Positions 1-12,285 of a stretch of DNA of 64,000 nt are shown here, in pieces. Every line of letters starts with the position of its first letter. The stretch's first letter is position 1. A program made the translations under genes and the position numbers. Below the pieces are notes generated by a model that saw only the letters and a list, made by a program, of their open reading frames with translations, did not search any database and was not told the origin of the DNA. The stretch is taken from contig JAKZHN010000017.1 of the NCBI GenBank assembly GCA_037179335.1, positions 310,001 to 374,000 on the forward strand. Direction: 5' to 3'. This stretch comes from Cyclaneusma minus. Lineage: Eukaryota > Ascomycota > Leotiomycetes > Marthamycetales > Marthamycetaceae.

Positions 1-1155
1 TTGCATTAAATCATAATACTTTACTGCATTTATAAAAAAAATCCTTTTTCCTTTTTTTTTCTTTTTTTTTCTCCTTTACCCCTAATTTACCTATATAAAA
101 TTATATATATTATATTAATACTATTAATACCTTATTTTTATTGCTATTTTTTAAAACCTGATATAATTATACATTATATTATTAAGTAAATTTAAAATTA
201 ACTATATAGCCTAAACTATTATAAGCAAGCCTTAAGCTATAATAATACCCAAAATAATTAATAAAATAAAGCCTTTTAAATAGCTAGCCAAAAAACGCAA
301 ACCCAATATAATAAAAAAAAACGCTAATGCCTTAATATGAAAAAGCGGCAATAAAAGCAAGAAAGAAAATACAATTTTTTGTATTTTTAACTAAATTAAC
401 CTTTTTAATAATCTTTTATTGAATCCAATACCAAAATTAAAAAAGCAAAAATACCTATTACCCAAAAAAAACCTAGACTAACCGCTTTTATAATTTTCTA
501 TTTCCAAAGAGCATTAAAAACGCAATAACCCAAATCCAGATAACGCTAATAATAGCTTTATATTAACCTATAAAAAACAATTATATTTATTGCATTTTTC
601 ATTTATTATATAATTTATAAAACAAATATAATTAAAAACAATAAAAACAAAATTAATTATAGCCGGAAAAATTATAAATAGTTTTATAAAAAATATATTC
701 TTTCAGCTAAAAATTTATAAATGCATGTATTAAAATAAAATAATTATAGGAAAATCAAAATTAATTTCAAAAATTCAATATCCAAAAAATCGTTAGCTTT
801 AAATTATTGCAAATAACAAAATTCAATAAAAATAAATTACTTAAAAACAATTATAATAAAAAACAAATACAATAATATTATATCCAATATAAATATAATA
901 TATAACAAAATTATAAATACCTGCTTAAATTTCTAAATATACAGAAAATTAAAACTGCATTTTAATCCACCAATACTTACTTTCTATTATACTTAAAAAA
1001 TAAAACAAAAATACAATTTCAATAAAAAAAGCATTATTATTTTTAAAGAAAAGACAGCTTTAATACCCCTTTGATAAATTCCCCAAATACAAAACGCAAT
1101 AAAAATCGCAATAAAAAAAAGTTATAAACAGCCCTATATTTTTATAGCAAAAAGA

Positions 1156-1242
<87 letters not shown>

Positions 1243-2570
1243 ATACATAAAATTTAAAAAAAAGACAATAAAATATAACTTAAAATAAATATATTAATTT
1301 ACTAAATTATCTAATTATATATAGTAAAAAATACCAACGCCAAAAAGAATAACACAAATAAATATAAATACAATTTTATTAATAAGTTTTTAAAAAATAT
1401 ATTAATATTAATAGAATAGCTAAATTAAAAACCTTTGCTTTTGCAAATAAAATAAAAAGCAATATTGCATTAAAAAATAAAAACATTAATAATAATAAAA
1501 ATAGCAAACCTATACAATTATATATAATAAAATATTAAGTTTTATGAATTCAAACTTTTAAAATAATAATAAAAAGCATTAATAATAATATAAAAAACTA
1601 CTTAATAATAAAATTTAATTATATTTTTATAAAGCCTAAAATAAAAAATGATTAATTAGCAATATATTTACCTAAAATATAAAATATAAAATATAAAAAG
1701 AAATATTCTTTTCCACATATTTAGCGCTTTATAAAAATATAACATTTTTAAAAAATTATAAAAAAACTGAAATTATAAAATTATAAAATAGCTTTATATT
1801 AAAATTGCCCAATAAAAAAATCTATAAATATATATTTAGCAATAACAATTTAAAGAAACTCCTAAAACATATTAAAAAATATAAAAATACGGATTTACTC
1901 GCTAATAAGCTAAAATAAAGCCAATAAAAAATCTGATAAAAGAATAGCTTTTAAATATATATTATAATACATATAAATAATAAAATTTCGGTGCTATTTA
2001 AATTCTAAAAAATAATATACTTTAAAATTAATATATATATATAATATATAAATATTATTTTAACAAAAACAAACCTATAATATATAAATAATATAACAAA
2101 GCAAATAAAAATATAAAATATAGGCAATACAATAAAGCATATAAAAATATAAAATAGATAATAATATATAAAAATATAAAATAATTTTTATAAAACAATA
2201 TATATTATACTAAAATAATTTTAAAAATAACAATAATATATTATTATCAATATTATCAATATTTTTAATATTATTATAGCTATTAAAAACAAAAATGCGA
2301 TATTTTAATATTATAAATTTATCGCAAATTTATTACGCAATAAATCGCGCAATAGCCGCAAATATTTAAAGTATAAATTAATATCGCTATATCGCTATAT
2401 CGGTAATAAATCGGCGATAGGAAATAAGGTTGCAAATACTCCGGCTTTAATTTTAGCTTTAGCTTTAATTTTAATTAGCCGCTTTAGCGTATATATATTA
2501 AAATTCGAATAAGCAATTTAATATACGCTATAACGGGGGTAGAAATAAAAGCGTAATATTTATAATATAA
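1..2570. other. AT-rich gene-free sequence (RIP-type isochore)
   Basis: Almost entirely A and T, with stops in every frame and no open frame longer than low-complexity runs. No gene is recognisable. A TTTA/AAAT microsatellite lies at 1156-1244. The look matches the mutated retrotransposon further right, so this is probably more transposon-derived sequence mutated by RIP, but no family could be assigned. Around 2440-2475 there is a short run of TTTAGC-type words that recurs in the opposite orientation at 3210-3440. Confidence 0.75.
1156..1244. repeat. AAAT tetranucleotide microsatellite
   Basis: About 22 nearly perfect copies of AAAT. The array opens a spurious reading frame on the minus strand coding for alternating Tyr-Leu-Phe-Ile, which is a translation of the repeat and not a gene. 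Confidence 0.95.
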
Positions 2571-2578
2571 TTAATATA

Positions 2579-3119
2579 GGGAATCACTAACGCCCCTACC
2601 GAGTTATTTTAAAACCTATACTTTTAACTAAATCGAGTAAAGCTTGGAATTCTCCCACGCGCTTAATTTTTACCCGAACGCGTTTTTGCATCCAAAATTA
2701 AAGCTATTCTTTTTACTTTAGATAATACATATATTATAAAGAATTTTTAGTCTCTATGTACCGCAAAATTTAGTTTATTTAATAAAGCTTTTTTTAAAAA
2801 AGTTCGGCTTATTATAGCCTTTATAATATATTCCGGAAATTAAATTCTCGAAAAATACCATTTATTTTATTTCAAAATGGATTTTTAATTTTTTATAATA
2901 GTTTTTAAATTGTTATATTTAGAAACATCTGTAGAATATAAAAAGCTAAAGTTGACGTTTTTAAACTTTGTTTAAATCGCCTTACTTATTTAATTTCCTT
3001 ATTTCGCGGCGAAATCGTGTTTAGCGCGTGGTTGCGGCGGTGGCCCGTGCACGCGCGCTTTCCAATTCGGTTAATAGTATAGGTTTTAAAAAAAGTCGGT
3101 AGGGGCATTAGTGAATCCC
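2579..3119. mobile_element. MITE-like TIR element with 8-bp target-site duplication
   Basis: The two ends are reverse complements over about 45 bp, with weaker matching to about 65 bp. The left end begins GGGAATCACTAACGCCCC and the inverted right end begins GGGATTCACTAATGCCCC; both continue into AAAACCTATACT. Immediately outside both ends lies the same octamer TTAATATA (2571-2578 and 3120-3127). An 8-bp duplication is typical of hAT elements, but the TIRs are long for hAT and the interior (541 bp in all) has no open frame. It is therefore called a non-autonomous element of uncertain superfamily. Because the flanks are AT-rich, the duplication could be shorter (TAATAT). Confidence 0.8.
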
Positions 3120-3127
3120 TTAATATA

Positions 3128-3499
3128 ATATAAATAAATTATATATAAAAATTAATATACGTTATAACGTGCGTAAAAAAATTGCAGGATTGCAAAATTG
3201 GAAATAAATTTGCTAAATATAAAGCAATTAAAATTGAAATTAATGCTAGTAAATAATAAAAGCTAAAAGCTAAAATTGGAATTAAAGCTGAAATTAATAG
3301 TTATTGGTAATAATATTAAAATTGGAATTAAAATTGCAGCTATTGCGTTAAAATTAATAAGTAGTAATAATAATATTAAAGCTAAAATTAAAATTGGAGT
3401 TAAAATTAAAGCTAAAGCTAAAGCTAAAATATTATAATATACGTAAAAGCTAGAGTTTAAATTTTAGCGTATTAAAATTTGTAAATTATTATAATTTAA
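3128..3499. other. AT-rich spacer with degenerate AAAGCTAAAATT-type repeats
   Basis: No gene. Positions 3210-3440 are made of imperfect repeats of words such as AAAGCTAAAATTGGAATTAA. Very similar sequence recurs at 12050-12185, on the other side of the nested transposons, so the two stretches probably formed one continuous degenerate repeat before the transposons inserted. Confidence 0.5.
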
Positions 3500-3501
3500 T
3501 A

Positions 3502-3885
3502 TTAGCAAAAAGGAAAAATACCCGGCGAGGGGCAAAATTCCCAAAATGCTTAATAGCCCCGGCGGGCCCCGGCAACGGGCCCCGATTAGGCCTCGGCTGG
3601 GCCCCGGCTGGCTAATTGGATTTTGGTCGAGTAATTGGCCAATTGGAAATTAATTTTTAATTGCAAGCAATTAATAAGCCTTTATATAAGACAAATATTT
3701 TTGTAAAAAAGCTTTATATTTTTATAAATTAATTTAAAAACCAATTAAATAAGGGTTTTTTGCTATTTTTATATCCGCGCTATATATATACTAGCCAGCA
3801 ATTAAATAATAGTGGTGGTGGCTGGCTGGCTAATTATATACGATGGGAAAATAAAGCTATTCGGATATACGGGCGGCAAAAAATA

Positions 3886-3921
<36 letters not shown>

Positions 3922-4071
3922 TTCGAAAAGCCGGAAATAGGGTTAAAATAATGCAAATAATTAAATAACCTGCTAGGGCATTGCAATTATTGTGCCCTAC
4001 CAAATTACTTAGTTATTTGCATTGCTCCAGGCTGAATTTAGCCGGGTTTTGGCCGTCCTATTAAGCCCCGG
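3502..4071. mobile_element. TIR element copy 1, left part (TA target site), split by the LTR retrotransposon
   Basis: Begins TTAGCAAAAAGGAAAAAT after a TA. Its matching inverted end, read from the other strand, begins with the same 18 bases and lies at 11860, also next to a TA. The interior resembles copy 2 (7067-7693) along most of its length, including the conserved AATTGGAAATTAA and TTATTTGCATT segments. It is more GC-rich than copy 2, with runs such as GGGCCCCGGC near 3560-3610. The element is interrupted at 4071/4072 by the start of an LTR. A TA duplication points to the Tc1/mariner-pogo group. No transposase frame survives. Confidence 0.8.
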
Positions 4072-4298
4072 TATTACACGGGGCCGAGAAGGGCGCCCTG
4101 CGGGCATCCTACGAGGCACGTGCGCTAAAGGTGCGCAAAAGGTAAGCGTTATTTATTAAAAAGGCTAAGCAAAATTTCCAATGCATAATATTTAAATATT
4201 GCTATTTTTATTTAAAAAAAATAGCAGCTATTTTTTATAGCTAAAAATATATATATAATGCATTTTTATTTACCAATTTATCTTTAACTATTATAATA
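4072..4298 (+). repeat. 5' LTR of copy A
   Basis: Starts TATTACACGGGGCCGAG and ends near TTATAATA. The first 80 bases are still GC-rich, unlike the rest of the element. The corresponding LTR of copy B begins TGTCACACGGGGCCGAG, so the start here is a TG changed to TA by RIP. The terminal CA is likewise no longer visible. Confidence 0.8.
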
Positions 4299-5689
4299 AA
4301 ATAGCTATTTCTATTTTAAAAAATAATAATTCGGCAAAATGATAATTATTTAATTAAATAGCCGCAAATTTAATATTAATTATAATATATTCAATTTTAT
4401 TAAAAAATAAAAAACCAGCTTTTTTTAATTTTAAAATAGCCCAATTTTAATAATACCATTAATATAATTTTTACGCTAAATTAAAAAGCCGCATTAGGCA
4501 ATAATAAAAGCAATAATACGCTTGCCAATAATATTATTGCTAATAATGCTAATAAAAACGCTATGAATATTAATAATTAAGAACAATTTAATAGCCCTTT
4601 TGCTTTAAACTAGAAATTATCCAATAATTCTTTTTAATTAAATAATTAATCCGCTAATACAAATTAATTTAAATAAGCTCCAGCCAAAAATCAAAGCAAT
4701 CCAATTAAAAGCCAAAGCAATCTAGCCAAAAATGCGGACACCCCGTATAAAAGCAAAATTAATCAAGCTTCCATTCCCGCTTCCAATTTAATTTAAGGCC
4801 AAACTAATTTAAACTCCAATAATGTTGCAATTATTTAATAAATTATTTAAAACTTTAAAGCTAAAAAAGATATTGCGGAATTACGAGCCGAAATTGCAAT
4901 TTTTATTTGCAAATACAATTTATTTAAATAAAATTTTAATAATAATTAATTAATTGCTAAAAAGTCTTGCATATTTAAAAATCTCTATATATTAAACATT
5001 AAGCTATATTATATATATAATAAATACAAATATTATAAATAATTTAATTGCTTGTGATTTCTTTTAATAAGCAATTTTAAGTTTTTTTTTAAAAAAACAA
5101 ATATAATTTATATTTATTGCGCTTTAATTGCGTTTAAAAATCGTATGTATATTATATAGCAATATTATTAAATAAATTAAAAATTAAAAAGAAAATTATA
5201 AAAAGAATTCAAAAATTTGATATTAAATATAATAAATATAAAGCAATAATATTTATTATATATATTAAATTAATTTGCCAAAAAGGCTTAAAAGAATAAA
5301 ACAATATAAAAGAATTATTGCAATATAAAAATTTTGCTTTTATATATGGAAAATACATTTTTTCTATTTTTAATAATTAATTTATTTTTAAATTTTGCAA
5401 TAATATTAAATGGGATTTTATTTTCTAATAAAGCAATTAATTATAAATTAATATATAATATATATTTAATACGGCCACAAATATTAAATGCAAAAATAAG
5501 CCCAATTTTTAATTAAAACTTAAAAATATATTTAATATAAATAATTATAATAAATTATAAAATCCATATAATATTTTGGATAATAATGCAGCAATTTAAT
5601 ATTAGCCTAATTATAAAAGCAAAAAAAATAGCTATTATTAAAATAAAAATTAATAGCGCGGCCAAAATTAATATTAGCTTTATTCGTTC

Positions 5690-5893
5690 CTATAAGGTTA
5701 GGGTGGTACGCGCGCGGGGGTGATAGACAGGTTGTATTGGCTATGGAGAGGGGAGGAAGTGGGAGGGCCGCCGGGGAGCTATAGGGGCGGTCCTTATGGC
5801 TGGCGCTAAGCTAGTGCTAGCGTCCCGGGCATGGGGCGCGTGCCAAGCACGTGACCCGTGCCCGTGGCCTTAGGCAGGGATCCACACAAGCTC
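5690..5893. other. Sharp-edged GC-rich patch of about 200 bp inside copy A
   Basis: Surrounded on both sides by sequence above 80% A+T, this stretch is strongly GC-rich, with abrupt edges near GTTCCTATAAGG and CACACAAGCTCTTTTT. It contains the near-palindromes GCTAAGCTAGTGCTAGCG and GTGCCAAGCAC and ends in a T5 run. It has no TIRs and no open frame. It lies in the stretch of copy A that copy B lacks, so it is probably a short insertion too short for RIP, or one that arrived later. A SINE-like origin is possible but unproved. Confidence 0.5.
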
Positions 5894-7066
5894 TTTTTAT
5901 ATTTTAATTACAATTTTAATAATTATAGCTTATCCAATTGTATTTATAAAAAAAATTGCTAAAAGTTTAAATATAGAATTTGCAAATATAAATAATCCGG
6001 CAATAAAATATATATTTTAAATAGCAATAATTTTGGTAGCTATAAAGGGAAAAAACGCCAATTATATAAAAATAGCTTTAATTATAGCTAAACTTATAAT
6101 AATTATAATTAAAAAATATATAATTAAAAAATAGAAACTGCAAATAAAACCCCTAATTTTATAAATTATAAATATAAATATAATAATTAGAAATATAAAT
6201 AAAAATGCATAATAATTAATTGCTTAATTGCAATTAATATTTAAAATATGATTCCCGCTTTCGCTTTTATTAATAGTAAATTCAATAAAAACCTTATATT
6301 ATTAATATTTGCAAGAACATAAAAATAAATTAATATATATATATATATAATATTTATAAATTTATATTTTTAATAGAAGAATTTTTTTTATTAAATAATA
6401 TTATAAAAATTTTATAAAAATTTTTATTAATAAAAATAATATAAAAAAATTAAGGCATTAAAATATACGAAATATTTTCCTATTTATATTTACATATTTT
6501 TAAATATATTTCAATTTAAATAAATAGGCAATAAATATTATAATTAAATTAAGGCTAATTTTATTTATAAATACCAAATTAAATATAAGATTATTGCTTA
6601 AAATAAGCTAAATAAATTGAAATGGCTAAATATAATAATTTATATTTTAAATATAATAAATATAATAAATAGGAAATTATTATATATAAAATATTTTATA
6701 TATAAAAATTAAAAATATAATATTAAATTATACAAAATAATATTTAGCAAAATAAATATTTTTTCTTTATAAAAAATACCCCAAATTTAAATAAAAACCC
6801 TATTATATATATATTGGGCAAAATATTAAAATTCTGGCAAAATAAAACTAAATTTTAATATATTTCCAAAATCTTAAATTACAGAATTTGTATATAAATA
6901 AAAATAAAAATAAAAAACAATATTTTGCACGATATATAGCTATTTTAAATATTTAATAATGCTATTTAAATTGGCAAAAATATCGGCTATATTTTAAACC
7001 TATATAAATATAGTATTTAAAAAAAACCAAATTGGAAAATTTTAATAAATATAATAAATATATATA

Positions 7067-7693
7067 TTAGCAAAAAGAAAAAATGCCCGGCTAAAAGCAA
7101 AATTCCCAATATGCCCAATAGTTTTGCCAAGCCCTAATAAAAATCCCGGCCGGATTTTGGCTAGGCTTTAACAAAATTATTAAGCCAATTAAATTTTGAT
7201 TGAAAATAGCTAAAGCAATTGGAAATTTAATTTAATTAATAAATTTTTATATAAAGCAAATATTTTCATAAAAAAAAACTTTATATTTTTATAAATTAAT
7301 TTTAAATTTATTTAAATAAAAAACAATATAATTTTTATATTTATTTATTTTTATATTTATTAGAAATCAAATAAGAATTATAAGAATTATAATTAATTAA
7401 TTAATTAATTGCATATAATAAAACTAAAGCTATTTAAATATATAAAAAATAGAGGAATAATAATAAAAAATAATCTAAATAATCTAAATAATTAAATAAT
7501 TTATTAAAGCATTGCAATTGCTATGCTTTATTAAATTATTTAATTATTTGCATTAGTCTAGCCCTATTTCCGGCCGGATTCAATTAGGAATAATTAATTT
7601 CTATAATTTTGAATTAGGCCGGCGAAATTCCGGACTATTTGGACCCTCCGGATCCCCCCAATAGGCCTATTGGGGATTTTTTCTTTTTGCTAA
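7067..7693. mobile_element. TIR element copy 2 (complete, 627 bp, TA target site)
   Basis: The left end begins TTAGCAAAAAGAAAAAATG and the inverted right end TTAGCAAAAAGAAAAAATC; both are flanked by TA (7065-7066 and 7694-7695). The body matches copy 1 (3502-4071 plus 11820-11860). It lies inside the LTR retrotransposon, so the family was active before and after that retrotransposon inserted. No coding capacity remains; it behaves like a MITE of the Tc1/mariner-pogo type. Confidence 0.85.
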
Positions 7694-10600
7694 TATAAAA
7701 GCTATATTTAAAAAGCTATAAAAATACTTTTTTTATAAAACAAAGTAAATTCAAATTCGGAATAAATAGAATTTTATTTTTAAACTTTATAATAAAAGAA
7801 AATAATATATATATATAATTAAAAAGAATACGCATTATCCAAAAATAGCCTCCATTAATTATATATATAAAACTGCAATTATTTTTAAAATAGATTAATT
7901 TTTATAAGCGATTTATTTTAAAATACAATAAAATTATATTATTTATAATTAATTTGCTTATTGGCAATATAAATAACAAAAACAAATATATTTAAATGGT
8001 TTTTAAAAATATAAAAGGCTTTTTAACGCATTAAAAATAAATTTGCAAAAAAGCTAATATTGCAATATTTTAATTTTATAAAGCATTTGCAAATTGTATA
8101 TAATATTTTTAAATTTGCAATATTAAAAATTTAAAGGAATTTAAAAATTTAAAGGAATTTAAAAATTCAAAGCAATTTAAAAATTTAAATAATTTAATAT
8201 AATATTATTAATATTTAATAGCTTTTTAATTTTGCAAATTAATAAACGCAAAATTAATATATTAAATATATAATATTAAATTGCTTATAATTATTAAAAA
8301 ACAAAGCGCTAAAAGCAATATATTAAAAGCATATATTATAAGATTTAAATATTTTGAAATTATAATATTTTATATTATTTTATAAATATAAAAAAATTAA
8401 TAAATATTAAATAAAATAGGCTAGAAATTAAAAATTAAAAAATTAAATATTAAATATGTTATAGAAATTAAAAATTCCGCTAATTCTTTATTTTATAAGC
8501 CAAATTATAAAAAAAGAAAATTAAGCAAAAATATTAAAGGGACTTTTACCAATATTGCAATAAAAGCTTTGCTATTTATTTAATTATATATTAAATATAT
8601 AATTTTTAAAAAATATAATTGCTTTTGCAAATATAGCAATTGCATTTCAATTAAAATTATTAAATTATTAAATTAATATTGTATGCTTTATTTATATATT
8701 ATAAATACAAATTCCAAGTAAAAGGCTATATTTTATTTAAGCTATGAAAATTCCAAAATTCCAAAATTAAAATAAGCTTTATAATTATTTTTTAATATTT
8801 ATAATAATAGTAATCAAAATATAAAAATATAAAAATAGTTTATATTATATAAAAATAAATAATAGCAATTTAAAAACAATATATTATATAAAAAAGGCAA
8901 ATTATATATTTTATAATAGCAAATTAGCAGGCTATTTTAAAATAAAATAAATTTCATAAATTTATATATAATATTGCTATAATAACAATAAAATAAATTG
9001 GGCAATTTAATTAGCTATAATAAGATTTATTTATGATAATATAAAATAAAAAATATTAGGAAAAACTTTTTTTTTATAATATATAAATATTATTTATAAA
9101 TTAGCATTAATTTATTTATATAATTTATAAAACTTAAAATATTTAATATAAAAAAGCAAAAAAAAGAAAAAAGCAAATATACGCTATTATAAAAATTGGA
9201 AAAATACTATTAATAAATATATAAAAAATCATATAAAAAATTATAAATTATAAATTTTAGCAACAAAAACTAGGTCTTTTTATTTATGAAAAATATACGC
9301 TTTAAAATCGAAAAGCTAGCAAAAAATATATAGGCGTTTTTTCTATTATTAAAAAAAATAAAAGCCCAAATTTATTATTTAAATTTCCTATTTAAATTTT
9401 AATTGAAGCAATTATATAATATTTTTTATATTAGCCTTTTGAAATCTATTAAAGCATTCCAGGATAATATATATAAATTATATTTCAAAAATTTCAAAAA
9501 TAATCAAAAATAATCAAAAACATCATTTATAATATATGTAAAAAGAAAAGGCTTATATTTTGCATATATTAAAAAAGCGAAAGCCAAAATTAAAATCAAA
9601 TATTGGCTTAAAAAAACCTTAAAAATGCCCTAATAATTTTAAGCAAATTTATTAAAAAAACATTAAAATTAAATTATAATAATAATAGGAAAATTATAAA
9701 AAAAGCGCAAGCTTTATTTTTTTTTAAAAAAACCAGTTTTAATTTTATATTTAAATAAAAAACGCCTAATTATATATAATAATAAGCAAAAACAAAAATA
9801 AAGTTATTTAAAGCATAAAAATATAAATTTAATTATTTTTTACATTTAAATTTAATTTAATTGTATTTTATTTTATACAAAAAAACCAAAAAAACTGATT
9901 TAATTAAAACAAAATATATAAAAATAAATTAAATTAGCAAAATCAAAAAACCTGTAATATTTCTAAATAAAGCTAGCCATTTACTTTAATTCGTATATAT
10001 TAAATTTATAATTCCTATATTTTATATTATATTGCTAAAATTCCGGTTTTGTTTTCTTTATATTAAATAAAATATTATTAAAAAAATATTGAAAATTATA
10101 ATTCTTTTATATCCAAATTAAATATACGCAAAAAAAACGGAAAATAAATTTATTAAATAATACCAAATATTAATTATTATATAAAATAAAATATAAATCG
10201 CAAAACAAACCTTAATTAAGGCTCTTATTATAATTATAATATGTTAAAGAATATTGCGCATTTTATATTTTTAAAAAATATAAATTTTAAAGCTAAAAGA
10301 AGCCTTGGCAGCCTTTATATTCTTTTTTATTTAAATTAATTTAGCTTTATAGCTAGCGTATTTAGCAGTAAAAAAAGCGTTAATTTTAATATAACGGCAA
10401 TAATAAAATATAAAGGCATCATAAACTATATTGAATAAAGGGATTTAAATAGCGGGAATTTAAAAAAAAGCGTAAATTTATTATATAGTAAAAAAGCTTA
10501 TAATTAATATAATAATAATAGCATTTAAAATTATTAGCAATTTAGCTATAAATATTAAAAATATTATAAAAGGAGTTTAAATAAAAACTTTATATATATC

Positions 10601-11164
10601 AAATATAAATATAAATCCAAAACGCAAATGCGGATTTAATAATAAAGCAATTTAAATTTTATAGCGGGATTTTAAATTTAATATGTTTAATACTATAATT
10701 ATAATTAGCAGATTTATTATATAAAGTCCGAAAATTAAAACTAATAAAGCTACAATTGCAAGCTTTATACTTGAAAATATTAAAGGCTATAATATTAAAA
10801 AAAAGGCTTGATTTTTATTAAAAAAGCGTATATTAAAAAACCCGTATGAAAAACGGGAAAATATATTCTATATAAATAAAGCCCTTAATAAAATCTAATA
10901 TAATCGCTATAAAAAAAACCTAAACAAAAAGAAAAATTTCGCTAAAAAAATTAAAAATGCAATTAAAAATAAAAATGCAATTAAAAATTAATATATTATT
11001 ATTCAAAAAACGTATAATATATATATATAAAAAAGGCAAAAAAAAGCCCCCCTAAAACCAATTATTTAAAATAAGCCGCCGCTATATTAGCCTTTTAGCA
11101 TTTATAAAAAAAGCACATATAAAAGCTAATATAATATATATAAAGCCAATAAGAATAATAAAAC

Positions 11165-11370
11165 CCTAATAAATTTTAATAAATAAAAATAATAAATAAA
11201 AATAATAAATAAAAACAATAAATAAAAATAATAAATAAAAATAATAAATAATACATAATAAATAAAAATAATAAATAAAAATAATAAATAAAAATAATAA
11301 ATAAAAATAATAAATAATAAATAATAAATAAAAATAATAAATAAAAATAATAAATAAAAATAATAAAAAC
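11165..11370. repeat. AATAAATAAAAATAAT minisatellite inside copy A
   Basis: Imperfect direct repeats of roughly 15 bp built from AATAAATAAAAATAAT. The minus strand shows two overlapping spurious frames of Phe-Ile-Tyr-Leu repeats. The homologous part of copy B lacks this expansion, so it arose after insertion. Confidence 0.85.
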
Positions 11371-11594
11371 AATTAAATAAAAACAAAATTAATTTAATAA
11401 TAAATTATATAAATTATATATTAAAATTGAAATTTTAAAAATTAGGCAATAATAAATTTAAAAATAATTATTAATTTATATAATTAAAATAAAAAACCAA
11501 AATTAATAATTAAAATCCAAATATTAAATTGCCAAAAAGCAAAAAATATATATTTAAAAGCTAAAAGGCCCAAAGCTATAAAAAAAGGGATAAT

Positions 11595-11819
11595 TATTAT
11601 ATAATGCTAAAAAAGGCGTTTTATAAATGTTTTATAAAATTTATGTGCTAAAAATATATAAAAAATAAATATTATTTATTAAAAAAGCTAAGCAAGGCTT
11701 TTAATTTATAATATTTAAGCGCTGCTATTTTTATTTAAAAAAATAGCGGCTATTTTTTATAGCTAAGGAATATATATAACACAACCCTATTTGCTAATTT
11801 ATTTTTAACCATTATAATA
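11595..11819 (+). repeat. 3' LTR of copy A, heavily RIP-mutated
   Basis: Aligns without gaps to the 5' LTR. In the 71 bases from 11614 against 4091, I count 33 differences. Thirty-one are C-to-T or G-to-A going from the 5' to the 3' LTR, one is another transition and one is a transversion. This direction and density is the expected mark of RIP. Confidence 0.85.
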
Positions 11820-11860
11820 CCCTTTTAATAGGCCCGTCGGGGATTTTTCCTTTTTGCTAA
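11820..11860. mobile_element. TIR element copy 1, right end
   Basis: Follows the 3' LTR directly and ends in the inverted repeat ATTTTTCCTTTTTGCTAA, then TA. Its sequence AATAGGCC...GGGGATTTTT matches the right end of copy 2 (7670-7693). It completes the element that starts at 3502 and shows that the retrotransposon landed inside it. A clear 5-bp duplication of the retrotransposon target could not be read. Confidence 0.8.
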
Positions 11861-11862
11861 TA

Positions 11863-12285
11863 AAATAATAATTTAAAACGATATCGATTATTTATTAATC
11901 GTTATTAAAATTTACCAATCGTTTATAAAATTTCCATTTTATTTGCTTTTAAAATTTTAGTTGGGTTATTAAATTTAAAACTATATTTAGCGGTTTTTTT
12001 TTAATCCCCTTTTTTTGCGAAAATATTATTAAATTTAAAATTAAAGCTAAAATTAATTAATAAATAAATGGTAATAATATTAAAATTAAAATTAAAGCTG
12101 GAATTGGAGTTAAAATCGGAGGCTAGAGGCTAAAAGCTAAAAATTAAAGCTAAAAATTAAAATTAAAGCTAAAATTGGAATAGTAAAAAATTATAAAAAT
12201 AATTAATAAATAAATAAATCAATGCGAATTATATAATGGAAATTTGCAATTTTTATGTTTTTAAAATTATTCACTATCTATATAA
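11863..12285. other. AT-rich boundary sequence
   Basis: No gene. Contains the AAAGCTAAAATT-type degenerate repeat (12050-12185) that matches 3210-3440. Composition switches abruptly to balanced near 12290, where a C7 run occurs. Confidence 0.6.

Larger units (their letters stand above)
4072..11819 (+). mobile_element. RIP-inactivated LTR retrotransposon (copy A), probably Ty3/Gypsy-like
   Basis: Bounded by two direct repeats of about 226 bp (4072-4298 and 11595-11819) that align without gaps at their starts. The interior (about 7.3 kb) is saturated with A and T and has no surviving open frame. It aligns block by block with the minus-strand copy at about 57100-63898. Relative to that copy it carries an extra stretch of about 1.1 kb (about 5600-6690), including a GC-rich patch, and a TIR element at 7067-7693. 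Superfamily is inferred from one RNase H-like motif in copy B and is not secure. Confidence 0.8.

Noticed and set aside
1060..1248. 62-codon minus-strand frame of Phe-Ile-Tyr-Leu repeats
   Set aside because: It is the translation of the AAAT microsatellite and has no other content.
11126..11386. Two overlapping minus-strand frames of 86 and 68 codons with hydrophobic repeats
   Set aside because: Both are translations of the AT-rich minisatellite inside the mutated retrotransposon.
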